A stretch of 64,000 bases of DNA. Origin: Diphasiastrum complanatum. Taxonomy: Eukaryota; Streptophyta; Lycopodiopsida; Lycopodiales; Lycopodiaceae. Below, piece by piece: positions 12,950 to 26,700 of the stretch. Where the stretch lies: positions 38,989,106 through 39,053,105 of the forward strand of contig CM055097.1 of NCBI GenBank assembly GCA_029204225.1, read 5' to 3'. The notes below the pieces were generated by a model that was not told the origin of the DNA, searched no databases, and worked only from the letters and a program-made list of their open reading frames with translations. Positions within the stretch are counted from its first letter, which is position 1. Each line of letters starts with the position of its first letter. Made by a program: the position numbers and the translations under genes.

Positions 12950-12990
12950 GTCCTTTAAACTGCTTTTTGTCTCGACAGATGTTAATAAAA
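12950..12990 (+). mobile_element. Worn LINE 3' end before a microsatellite
   Basis: GACAGATGTTAATAAAAG matches the family 3' end ACATTAATAAAGCTTTC found at 14,417 and 60,860. The GT/CT tract follows immediately. Resemblance is about three-quarters over 30 bases, judged by eye. Confidence 0.4.
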
Positions 12991-15948
<2,958 letters not shown>

Positions 15949-15957
15949 GAGAGAGAG

Positions 15958-16021
<64 letters not shown>
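15949..16021. repeat. (GA)n microsatellite
   Basis: About 36 GA units with one GC interruption near 15,960. No LINE sequence adjoins it, unlike most other GA/CT tracts here. Confidence 0.95.
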
Positions 16022-16026
<5 letters not shown>

Positions 16027-16355
16027 CCTCGAGGATCACAGGAAGCTCCCAAAACTCTAAAAATTGAAATGATAAATTACTTTCTTGATGGTGATATCAT
16101 GCTCAACACACTTGCAACATGATCATATGAGTATTTACTAGATTACCGCCCACCTAAATCATATCATTGGGCTCTTGTTGTGAATCATATGCTTTGGAAA
16201 TTCTAATAGCAAATAATGCCAATGCCCTAAAATCTTCCCAACTAATGCAAAACAATGTCCTTAATGATATTGAAGGTTGGGCAGTCTGCTATTTGTGATA
16301 AAATAGTAGCCAGAGTGTCTGAAAGTCCAAAAAACCATTGATAAGAGGCCAATGT

Positions 16356-16487
16356 CACTACATAAGAAAGGGCACAGGGCACGGGGTTGGTTGAGTTGGT
16401 TAGCTTGGCATCCAAGGTTTCACTAGTCCCAAGTTCGAGCCTCCCCTTGGAAACCAAGAAGCACTACACAAGAAAGGGCATGGGGCA
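16356..16487 (+). mobile_element. tRNA-like SINE or tRNA retropseudogene with direct repeats
   Basis: An 80-bp insert (16,382-16,461) has an A-box-like TTGGTTGAGTTGG at 16,387-16,399 and a B-box-like GTTCGAGCC at 16,433-16,441. These are spaced as in a tRNA-type RNA polymerase III promoter. It is flanked by 26-bp direct repeats at 16,356-16,381 and 16,462-16,487 that differ at three positions, consistent with a target-site duplication. No poly(A) or other tail is seen. The anticodon arm cannot be folded with confidence, so it is not a working tRNA gene. Confidence 0.55.
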
Positions 16488-17680
16488 AGTAGGGTGATTT
16501 ATGGCAGTTGCACACAATCATGTGTCCAAATTTCAGCCATCTCTTTCAGAAAATAGTGATGCTTTAAATAGTGATTATTTATGGGAGATCTTGCATACTT
16601 TTACCAAAGATCACCAAACTTGTGCTGCAAAGTAGTGGGAAAAGACAGGATCTGCTCTGACGTACCACGGTGAAGTACCCCACTAAGGCTACCAAAAATA
16701 GAAATCCTAAAATACGTTGATCTATGTTTGGCTACACTCTGCAGCAAGTCTAATTTTTGTATCCCATATATATGGTTGCTAAATTTGATCGTGTATATCA
16801 GCCTGTCAATGCATCTCAAAATGTGTGCACCTTAGAATGTGTCTCTAACTCGTTGCATCCAATGGCATAAGTAGATGTTTGTACTTTTTTCCTTGAAACC
16901 ACGTAGACGAGGCATACTCTGGTTTCTTGCCAACTGTTAACCGTTTGCAAGGTAAAATCAGAAAGGCAATGTAAGCTCTAAGAACTCTCTAAACTGCATA
17001 GACTAGATTGGTTGAACAAGTAACTGTGAAGTGGGAAAAACCTACAACTTTTCTGGCGAAATCTTCTTCTTGCTCAGACATAGCTTATTACTGTTCACCA
17101 TGCTGAATAATTACTATTCTTGCAAATAAGCTACCAAATTCTTGACCTTCAAATTACGATCACTCTGATTCGTGCCTTAGAATAATGATAAGAGCTAGAT
17201 TAAAAAAAACTCATAAGCACTAGGGTTGAGAAGTATACTTATTACTGACTAGCAGCCAGAATCTGCCAAACTTTGACAGAGAGATGCCAGTCAAAACGAT
17301 TCAATAAGAGCTTGAAGGCTGTTTACATGTGTCCAAAAATTGATGCAAAGGTTCTGGCTACAAACACCAATGATAAAGAAGGTAACAACACCCCAATCTG
17401 TGCAAGAAATGCAATGTCTCCAAATATGTCCAGATTCATAACATCGCAATACTGAGCTCAAAGTCCCCTAAAAAACTCATTGAAGTTGCTGTGGATGGGA
17501 AAGGAGTACATGATAATTCTCAACACCAACAGAGAATTGAGAATCCTCTCAGATCTGTCCTACATTTTTGGTATTTATGCTAGGAATTAAAAACATATTT
17601 TGAAGAAAATTAGACATCAGGTTCAACGCCCTAGGGAACTAAGTTGCAATCATTCAAGGCTAGCAACAGCTATGTTCTCA
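16488..17680. other. No supported gene
   Basis: Only short ORFs without recognisable domains. Confidence 0.4.
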
Positions 17681-17689
17681 AAATAAAAT

Positions 17690-18480
17690 CTGAACATCTC
17701 CTCATATGGTCCTGGAACGCAATGTGCAACTTTGGTCTCAATAGAAAAACATTTCTCATCCTGTAATGAAAGGTGTAAGATCTCCAGTGTATACCATTGC
17801 AATTCCAACTCTGATACATCGCTAGTGTGGACAGGGCCCTGGGATGCACTGATGCCCGGGGACCCCAACTCCCTATTGGTGAGAGTTGCCAGAAGCTCTA
17901 TCAAGATAGCAAATTTGACCATCTCGGTACCGATCAAATGTCTTGGCTTCCTGGAACGCTTGACGTCGTTCTGTCACTTGTATAAAGGTGAGGTCATCAT
18001 CCAAACTAAATAAAATCCATGTGTCTTTCAATTTAGCCCTTTTTCATAGAGCATCTCTACGACTAATAAATGAAGTAAAGCGAATGACCAAAGTGGTGTT
18101 GTCACTTTCTACATGCCATGCCCTATCCATGCCATCACTGTTATGGCTTCTTCAATAGCATTATTGAGCACCCACAATGCCAAGAACTCTAATATCAAGA
18201 GCTTTACCTTCTCGAAGCCTTCTTCCAAAAGGGTGGTTAAAGGACCAAGGAGATAGGTGTGGTGGGCTTACTTCCGTTAGTGAGAACGGTTTCCCAAGAC
18301 ATGGTTTTGTCTTTTTGCTACTCGAATTTGACTTCCAACTCTTTCAGTCAACTTGACGGTTCCCGGCGTAGCAAGAATAGGTTGCACTTGCTTCAACATA
18401 TCAACTTCCATTTGCAACTTGTTGGCTTCTTTGAGGTGGGAGATTTCGAGCTCGACCAGGTGTAACTCTGCTTACAATCC
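17690..18480 (-). pseudogene. LINE ORF1 / ORF2-start fragment
   Basis: Read leftward: coiled-coil remnant near 18,440, SWETVLTNGSKPTTPISLV near 18,300, RRM-like core TTLVIRFTSFISRRDAL near 18,090, and CTD DDDLTFIQVTERRQAFQEAK near 17,990. Then CACCAATAGGGAGTTGGGG, with TAG at 17,875-17,873 closing ORF1 and the ORF2 start continuing in the same frame. At least two frameshifts and further stops. It matches the ORF1 of LINE F more closely than that of LINE E. Confidence 0.8.
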
Positions 18481-18579
18481 TTGAAAATCTTGTAGTAAAC
18501 AATGTTTGCTCGAATCAGTTTGAACCGCTGTCTGCTGAAATAAATTTCTTATTTGAAGCCGGGCTCGAGGGTCTCCAAA

Positions 18580-18835
18580 ACAGGTTTTTGGAGAGGAGAG
18601 AAGAGGAGAGAAGAGGGGAGAAGAGGAGAGGGAGTGAGAGAAGAGGAGCGGGTAGTGAGAGAAGAGCTTTGAGGAGAGGGGGCTTTTTGCCATTTAGTGT
18701 AGATTTTGCCATTCTTGAGAGGAGCATTGATAAAAATGATCAATCATCATTGGAATCTGGTAGGAATGAGTCTTGAGGGAGACTGAGTGTGTATGTAGGA
18801 GAGAGAGTGTGAGTGTGAGGGAGAAGGAGAGATCT
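18580..18835. repeat. Purine-rich GAGAGG tract
   Basis: 18,588-18,680 is almost pure purine on the plus strand (GAGAGGAGAGAAGAGG-type repeats). GAGAGTGTGAGTGTGAGG repeats follow near 18,800. The mirror-like purine run could form triplex DNA. ORFs across it are low-complexity artefacts. Confidence 0.8.
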
Positions 18836-20050
18836 TAGAGGCATTCATGATTTCATCACTAATTAGAATTTAGGAGTGTGAGGCTTGACCCATCATTCAA
18901 GAAAGTTTAGAGTTGAAACTTAAGAGGAGGGAGTGTGTTAGAAATTATAAGTTAGAACTTAGTAAGTAGTAAGTAGGTTCAAGGTTGGGGAGTGAATTTT
19001 GAAAGATAATAGATTATATTAAATATAGGTAATAACTAATAGGTAATTAGTGATAGGAATTAGGACTAGCCTACGATGTCAAAGGTTAGGGATCCCGCAT
19101 GGGATCATGTGACAATCGGAGTAAACTATGCCACATCGAGCACAAAGGGTGGACCTACAGGTAAAGTTTAAATCGTAAACAGTAATAGTCGGTTCCAACT
19201 TTCTATCACCTATAAGTTGTTGTTGTCAACATTGAACATTCAACAAACTACATAGATGATAGTACATAGTACAATTGTTAGTGAGAGGAGGTCCCTACTG
19301 AGGCTTGAGTCTTGACTCTTGACTATCCGATCTTGAACCTTGAGTCTTGACCTATTTTGTGCAATGTGTTTGATGAATCATCATAGGTATTGCGGTGTTA
19401 GATACATAGGTGGCCCTGCTCAGATAAAGGCACAGCTGCTACGCTTACAAGGACATGACATTGCAGGTTGCACAAAGGCACCAGAGATATTTATGAGACC
19501 TCCTACATGCCCCCTGCCCTACCTCCTCATGACTCGGAGGAGGCCCATCCTTTGATGCCCAAAGGTGGCTCTCCTGAGTCCTATAATCTATTTGAATTCA
19601 TTATTTTGAAATTTGCATTTTGGAATATGTATTATGGAATTTGAATGTCGTTGTGAATTGTAACTTGTTTGAAGCCAGAAGTTCAAGGTTTGAGAATTGA
19701 AGCTCAAACTATTTGATTAATCACTCTAATTTCTTTCAATTGTCCCTTATGAATGTAAATCACGATTCATTGAACATTAGCTTGATACTAAGTTATTACT
19801 AAATTTATGTAATGTGAATCATGACTTATCCTCAAAAAGAGTCAAATTTCAATAAAATACAAAAATCCCTAAAACCGGTTCGACAGTTCAAACCTAGCTT
19901 GGCAATTCAAACACGGTTCGAACCGGGTATTTAAACATTGGTAGCAAAACACTCATATTCAAGCAACATATGATTCAACAGCTTCAGAAGGTGTGTAGGG
20001 TTCTCTCGAACTAGGATAAGGGATAGAGTTTTGAGGGAGGAAGGAAATGA
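18836..20050. other. No supported gene
   Basis: Contains short inverted elements such as CGGTTCGAACCG near 19,915 but no gene or transposon I can define. Confidence 0.4.
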
Positions 20051-20061
20051 AATTGTTTGGA

Positions 20062-20218
20062 GGGGGGGGGGGGGGGGGGGGCGCTCTACTGTGCAGCAAC
20101 AACAAGAGAAGTGGGCTGCTGCAGCGTAGCGCAGGGGTGTTGGGGGAGAGGGTTGGGTGAGGGAGGAGTAGAGGAGCAAGTGACAAAAGAAAAAGAGAGG
20201 GGGGGGGGGCTTCCTCCA

Positions 20219-20265
<47 letters not shown>

Positions 20266-20273
20266 GGGGGGGG
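20062..20273. repeat. Three poly-G runs with a (GA)n tract
   Basis: G runs of about 20 (20,062-20,081), 11 (20,199-20,209) and 19 (20,255-20,273), with (GA)n at 20,223-20,255 leading into the last. Homopolymer lengths may be affected by sequencing error. Confidence 0.9.
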
Positions 20274-20488
20274 CTGTATGGAGAAAACGCGTTTTAGAGA
20301 TTTTCATTGGTCCAAGTGTGATTAGGGTTTTGACCAGCGAGGTGTGTTTGATGGACACGTGTCTTTCAATTTATCCCATAAAAGTAATGTCATTTTGATG
20401 AAAAGCGTGACCTTCAAGATGAAAAGCGTGACTAGTTAGGGTTTCTCTGAGATTAGGGTTCGGGGGAGGAGAAATAGAGATAATAGAC

Positions 20489-20491
20489 TGT

Positions 20492-20576
<85 letters not shown>
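20489..20576. repeat. (TG)n(AG)n microsatellite
   Basis: About 14 TG units run into about 31 AG units. Telobox-like TTAGGGTTT motifs lie just left at 20,437 and 20,455. Confidence 0.95.
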
Positions 20577-20579
<3 letters not shown>

Positions 20580-21006
20580 GTCCACTTTGGAGAGAGGCCC
20601 AGTCTTTGCTTTCTCATCAACAAATAGCGACTTAGTTTCTTCAAAGGCTGACAATGAAGAGTAGATATCTTGACAAATGTTAGGGTTTTCAAATAATACT
20701 GTCACTTCATGAGCGTTGTGGACAGAGGCTACAATTATGGAAACCACCTTTCTACTGGCTTGGGTCTTTTGTGATATTCAGTTGTATTTTTGATGTGTCT
20801 GTGGAGCTCCTACACAATGTTATTTTCAATGTAGTAGCCTCCGACTTGGAAAACCCCCAAAAACTGTAGTGCCAAACAAAAGGCGAATTTTTGATGTCGT
20901 AGAAGTCCAACACCCACTTGTAATTTATGATTCAGCTTACTACAAACCCAGCATGCATTTGAAGCTGATGGGGTAGCTTTTTAGAAGCACAGTGCCCACT
21001 TTGAAC

Positions 21007-21627
21007 CAAAGTTGCAGTCCGCGATCTGGAATGCAATCCGGGATTTCCCATTAGGGTTTCCCAGAAAGCAAATTTTTTTTTTTTTTTTTTTTTTTTTATA
21101 GTTGCCAATATGGGTATCATGTGAAAGCATATCAAAAAAGCAATTGTTATGCAGATCTGTTGCTTGGTTTCAGATGGCTGCAGGTAACATTCATTAGAAA
21201 TCTGGACATCAGTAGATGGTTTAAGAAAACTGGCTACATTTTCATATGGTTTCAGAAATTTGGACATCAATAGATGGTTTCAGCTATTCCACAAGAAGTA
21301 TACAATTCCCACCAATCCAAGGAAGGCTCCTTCTAACTCTTTCTATCGTTTTCTAACAGAAAACGGAATCAGTAGATTTGCAAACCATTGGCATCAGAAC
21401 ACCATTTCAAAACTTATTTTTGATATCTATTGGAAAAGCATGCCCACCATTCAATTACAGTTTAGTTAGTATTAAACTCAAAAAAAAAAAAAATTTTGGC
21501 CATTACTCCTTTATCCACAAAAAAATCAAAAAATAAAAAATTGCGATCTGGGGTCACGGATCGCTGACGTTCCGGATCGCACGATCCGAAACGTTTTTGC
21601 AGCAGATCGTGATCCGCTGCAACTCAG
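21007..21627. mobile_element. hAT-type MITE 1 (621 bp) with perfect 8-bp TSD
   Basis: Flanked by identical 8-mers CTTTGAAC at 20,999-21,006 and 21,628-21,635. Ends are imperfect inverted repeats: left CAAAGTTGCAGTCCGCGATC, right (reverse complement) CTGAGTTGCAGCGGATCACG. Inside the left end is a T run of about 31 and then GCCAATATGGGTATCA, shared with the element at 21,744. No transposase. The 8-bp duplication points to the hAT superfamily. Confidence 0.85.
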
Positions 21628-21743
21628 CTTTGAACTCCCCTTGAAAGACAGAACAGCTAACATTTTTGGACTTCTTCGCATTGCCCTCCTACAAATGAAC
21701 CATGCCACTGAAGCTCCCCACAAAGAACTCAAGACTCTCAAAC

Positions 21744-22728
21744 CATAGTTGCAGCGAATCGCGATTCGCTGGGTCCGCGATTCGCCAATCGCAATTCTGA
21801 ACCTAGAATCGTAAAAAAAAAAAAAAAAAATTGTTTTTTGGAAAAATAGCTTATGGCTGAATTTTTTTTAGGGGAGCAATGGTCAAACCAACGTTTTGCC
21901 TCCCATAAGTGCAGTAGATAGGGCACAAACAGATAAAAGTCCTTGACAGAACCCAACATGGATTTGTTAGACATAACTAAATAATGCACCTCTCAGTTTA
22001 GTAGTCACTAGTTAACCGTGAGCTCAAATCTGTAAGGCCCCCGTTATGAGGAGAAGCCATTATTGAGCACGGTTGTTAGTATGGGGTCTACTGTGAGACC
22101 ATGATGGTTAGGAGATGGCTAGATTACAGTGCCTATATAGCAAGAAGTCCCAGGGGGTTCGGGGGGCGGTAGCCCCCTGAGAAACAGGGAGTCTGAGGGG
22201 CGGTAGCCCATTGGTGGGGGGTTTAGGGGGTAATGCCTCCCAACGGCAGGGTCCGGGGTAAGGCCTCTTCATGATTTGGCCTTCCAACTCCCTGAGCGAA
22301 AACACACTTTTTGATATTTCGCATCCCCTTGGTCCTTTGATTGTTTGCTCTCTTAGATGGTGATCGTTACTATATAACTACCACATTGTGAGGCATTCAT
22401 TAGTAGTTGGAGCATTCTGTTATTGTGTAGATCAGTCATCCAGAGTCTATTCTAGATCGCCATTGAAGCCCTTCTCCAAGGTGCATGGTTGGATAGCCAT
22501 ATGTACTTGCTTTATCCAGTCTACACTAAATTTTGTTGTCAATTATAATAGGATTGATGCACCTAAACTGGACCATCCTTCACCCGAAACCATCGGCAAA
22601 CTACACAGTAATAATGCTCTTAATCGGAGCTTTCATCTGATACCCATATTGCCTAAAAAAAATTCAAAATAAAAAAACGATTCTGACCGCGATTCTGAAC
22701 CGCGATTCCGAATCGTGGTGCAACTATG
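21744..22728. mobile_element. hAT-type MITE 2 (985 bp), related to MITE 1
   Basis: Ends are CATAGTTGCAGCGAATCGCG on the left and, as reverse complement, CATAGTTGCACCACGATTCG on the right. Flanking 8-mers TCTCAAAC (21,736-21,743) and ACTCAAAC (22,729-22,736) match at seven of eight positions. An A run follows the left end, and GATACCCATATTGCC lies inside the right end. The middle holds a GC-rich stretch with two GGGGCGGTAGCCC copies near 22,165-22,210. No transposase. Confidence 0.8.
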
Positions 22729-22736
22729 ACTCAAAC

Positions 22737-23627
22737 TGACAGAGTTCCTCAACAGGGTATGATAAAGACTGTTGACCTGTCTGGGGACTCAACCTATCGA
22801 CTAACTGGAAAATTTTAGTCCTTAATGTAAACGCACGTCTCAGAGATCCAAAATTTTTTAAGGAGGCCCCAGTTGACAATGTCCTTACATTGTCCTTCGT
22901 GAACCATCCACGTTACTGAAAACTGCTAACAGTCAACGAAAGATAGTGCAATTGAAAATCCATTTGAAAAAAGTAGATTTCTTGGACAATCATTTGATTT
23001 TTTTTTATCAGAATGAGAATAAGAGGATGGGATTTATTTCAATTAGGCTAGCATAATGTGAGAACTACAAATAATGAAAAGCCTAAGCTCAAAGCACAAA
23101 GCTGAAAGCTCAAAGAGATTGTGATGAAGTATTAGCGATGTAACTGATCTAGGAAAGACTTCTAGATGGCATTTTGTGAAACAACTTTTTCCTGGCAACT
23201 TGCCAGTTTTGTTTTCCTGTTTTTAGGAACAGTCCTTACACTTTTGTAAAATGAGTACTTGGCACCTGCAAAGTAAATAAGGTCAAAGACTAACAGCCAC
23301 CATTTGAACATCACAAGCTCAAAAATTCCTGATAATGTGGCTCCAAAGTTGACAATGTCTTCTTGCTAGAAGATGGCATCCACAGGATATAAAAAAATGA
23401 TATGGATGTGTCTGAGGAAAGATAGCTGAGTGTTGAATAGTAGACTTGATTCTTATGTTAATTCAGCAGAATACTTTACATTGTATCTAACACTTGATGG
23501 TATATGGATTCATCTTCCATGAAAAATTCATGAGAATTGATCAGTCAAACACCATCATGTCACCATAACTCAATATCCTCACCAAAAAAAAGAGGGACCA
23601 ATAATGACAAAAAGATTGATAAATTAC
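22737..23627. other. Unassigned sequence 3' of the last synthetase exon found
   Basis: I searched the minus strand by eye for the expected C-terminal residues of isoleucyl-tRNA synthetase and did not find them. It may be intron. Confidence 0.4.
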
Positions 23628-23719
23628 CTTGTTATTGTTTGCAGCCAGTTCAGTTCTGAGAATAGCAGGATCTCGAGATAATAGGACTATTTCAACACCT
23701 TCCGCATGCTCTTGAATTC
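23628..23719 (-). CDS. IleRS exon g
   Basis: Acceptor ATCAATCAG, donor AAG|GTAATT. Completes Gly, then [20 protein letters not shown] to AANNNK. The donor shows at least one further exon is expected leftward. Confidence 0.85.
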
Positions 23720-26700
23720 CTGATTGATGAAAAGAAAATTTCAGGAACACTCTAGTCAATATCCTTAAACTACAAAATTCTACATCAAACAAGTACTATG
23801 TGGATAGTCTGTTCACAAATATTACATACATAAAGAAAATTTCTAGCTTTCATGGTAACTATCAAGTATGTCCTTGACATGTATATTACTGCTGCTTAGT
23901 AGAAAACAAGTGCCTCAAAAATAAATGGTGTCAAAAGCTTCTGTTCTTAAGATTGTCTTTTTTCATTTCACTTTCTCTCTGATGTTCCAATCTTTGCACT
24001 GTTTTAGATGCTGCAATACTAGAGACCTTCCAAAGCTATAATTCATGCTCACTGTCCTTCAGTCCCTAACACTGGCATTACCAGCCAAGAGATGTAGCTT
24101 TTCAAATTATGAAAAACGAAAAAGATTCTAACCTGAGCATGCTTGAAGAATGGCATCATGATCAAAAAACAAGGCAGGCCTTGCAAGAATAATTTCGAAA
24201 GAGGCGTTAGCCACTCCGCTGTATCTTTCTGACATTAAAATCACCTGCATTGCCAAGGGAACTTCAGTATGTGTAAGGTAGTACTTTATGTTCTGTACTC
24301 CCACATGTAGGTACCGAGTATCTGAACTAAGGTAAATTCTTCTAGACCCATACACTGCAAAACCTCTGGTTCACAATACATATATATCACAAAACCTCTG
24401 GTTCACCATTTGTACAACATTGAAGACATGCAATGGATACTTTCAAATTCAAAACTCATTACTAACTAATAGCCATATACAAGAACATTCACAAGAATCT
24501 TCAGAGTAAAACTGCTATGCCAGCAACCATCAGATTAAAAACACGTTATGAAGACAAATAACATGCATTAACACACACAACTTCCGAACATCTCATCCAA
24601 GATCTGTTATGAAAATTAATGGTTGCTTACATATTTCTTAACCTAAGCGATTTGTAATGATAATCTACTGTGGTTCACTAGCACTAAAATGCACTCCATC
24701 ATGCATAGCCAGAAGAAAAATATGGTAAAAGGAGATCACGTACGAACATGCTTAACATATAAGCCCAATCAATGTTGCCCATTTTATGAATTGCTAATTT
24801 GTAAGCTGTAAGAGGACTGCAATGGAGCTCACTATCCCTAGTCTCATTGAAAACACGTTTTCAGTGACACTGCAACATGATGTCTGTACGCAAATGGTGT
24901 TGGGAACGTGCCTGTGATGCAGTGGTGGAAATGTTCCCCCCGGGGAACACTTTCCTGTGGACGACAATGATGATAACGAAGCTGGTTCCAAACAATCCGA
25001 AGTTGAAGAATATAATTCTGAATACCAATTTTCTGTTTGTACAATGGCATTCAACGGTACATCCACGCAAACAGAAGATGCTTCCTCTATGGCTTTTAAA
25101 TCAATTGTTGGAATTACTGGGTTACAGACTAGAGACAGTGCTAGCTATGGGAGCACAGTGACCATTCCTAGTTCCTGTTACAATGGTGAGAGCAGTTCGT
25201 CAAAGGCAAATCAACACCAACGGATCAATATTCAACGAAATCCTGACGATGTTCCTTTTGAGAACATACCAACCTTTGAGGGAGAAATGAGTTCAGTACA
25301 TATTGATGATTGGTTATCTATTGTCGATGAAAATCTTCGACTACATTCTATCGCTGATCAGGCCAAAATTTCCATAGCCGCATCCTACTTTCGAGGAAAA
25401 GCCTATGATTGGTGGCAAGTAGTGTTACGTCATCCAAAGTATGAACCCAAGTCATGGGATGATTTCAAGGAGTTTTGTGCAGAAATATTCATAGATTATT
25501 ATATGGACTCTTGGTATATGCTGGAACAAACTGGTTCAATGAAAGCATATAATGCGAGGTTCTGTTGTGGCTTAATGAAGAGCTATCTATCCAACACTAT
25601 GTGCGTGGTCTTCAAGATCACATCCGTCAACATTTGGATAAAGTACTCCAAGTAAATCCAACTTTGACAGATGTAATGCAAAAGGCGTTAATTCGAGATC
25701 TAAGGATAAGACAACAAAAGATGCAACTACGGACCAAATTGGAGTCTCAGCAGGAAGAAGTTCCTACACCAGTGTGTTCAACTCTCCATCAGCAAAACTC
25801 CCCAGAACTATCAATATGCCAATTCCAAGCCCACCAAAGTGTTGATTTGAACAAAAGTATTTTAGAGGATAAAAAGGAATTAAGGAATCACAACATGCGT
25901 CTCCCAATCGTCCAATTGAATCCCAACATCAACGGCAAGTGGCTCATGATATATCCTTTGAGATTACTGATCCGAGAGTTTCAGGGCTTAATGATATGAT
26001 CGACTATCATTGTATATATGACAAATTTATCTTTGGGAGTCAAACTGAGGATAATCACTGCTTACAACGGAATGAATATGAGTTGTTCATATTCCAACAT
26101 AATGACGCTCTCTTTGAGCAGAATGATGAGTTGGAAATGACTAGAATGTGGCCAAATTTGGACAATGAATCATTCGATTTAGAGCATTACTATTTTGGTT
26201 TATCAGGAACTATACCCAAGCCATTGGACAATGAATCATTCGATTTGGAGCATTACTATTTTGATTTATCAGGAACTATACCCATCGCTTCACTCTTAGA
26301 GGAAATCAATGGATGTATGGCCATCCATCTTCAGCGAGATAATGCTACCAATATTGCTCAAAATGATTCGGCAAGAGGAAACTCCAATGCTCAATCAATT
26401 AACTTGGAAAAAACCATTACTTTAATCAATGCTTTGGAGTTACAAAAGGATACCGCTATCCTTCATCAAGGAGCAATGCATAAGGCAACAAAACCGGATG
26501 CAGGGACAAGAAAAGATGCATCTGGAATTGGATAGCCTGTCCAATCAAGGGAGATACTGAGGAAGAAGACTATCAAATGTCCTCTTGCTTGGAACCTGTC
26601 AACCCATGCAGAACTAATGCAACTTGAGGCTTTCCTGTGTTTCATCAATCTCTTCTTCAGTGAGCTTATCGAATCTATGGGATCATGTTTGTAGATCAAA

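Noticed and set aside
20320-20465. Telobox motifs as promoter of a translation-related gene
   Set aside because: TTAGGGTTT words occur, but no gene start lies next to them on either strand, so no regulatory call is justified.
20590-20747. Minus-strand ORF with ENPNICQDIYSSLSAFEETK as a possible missing synthetase exon
   Set aside because: It has no resemblance to the expected synthetase C-terminus and no clear acceptor-donor pair in the right phase.
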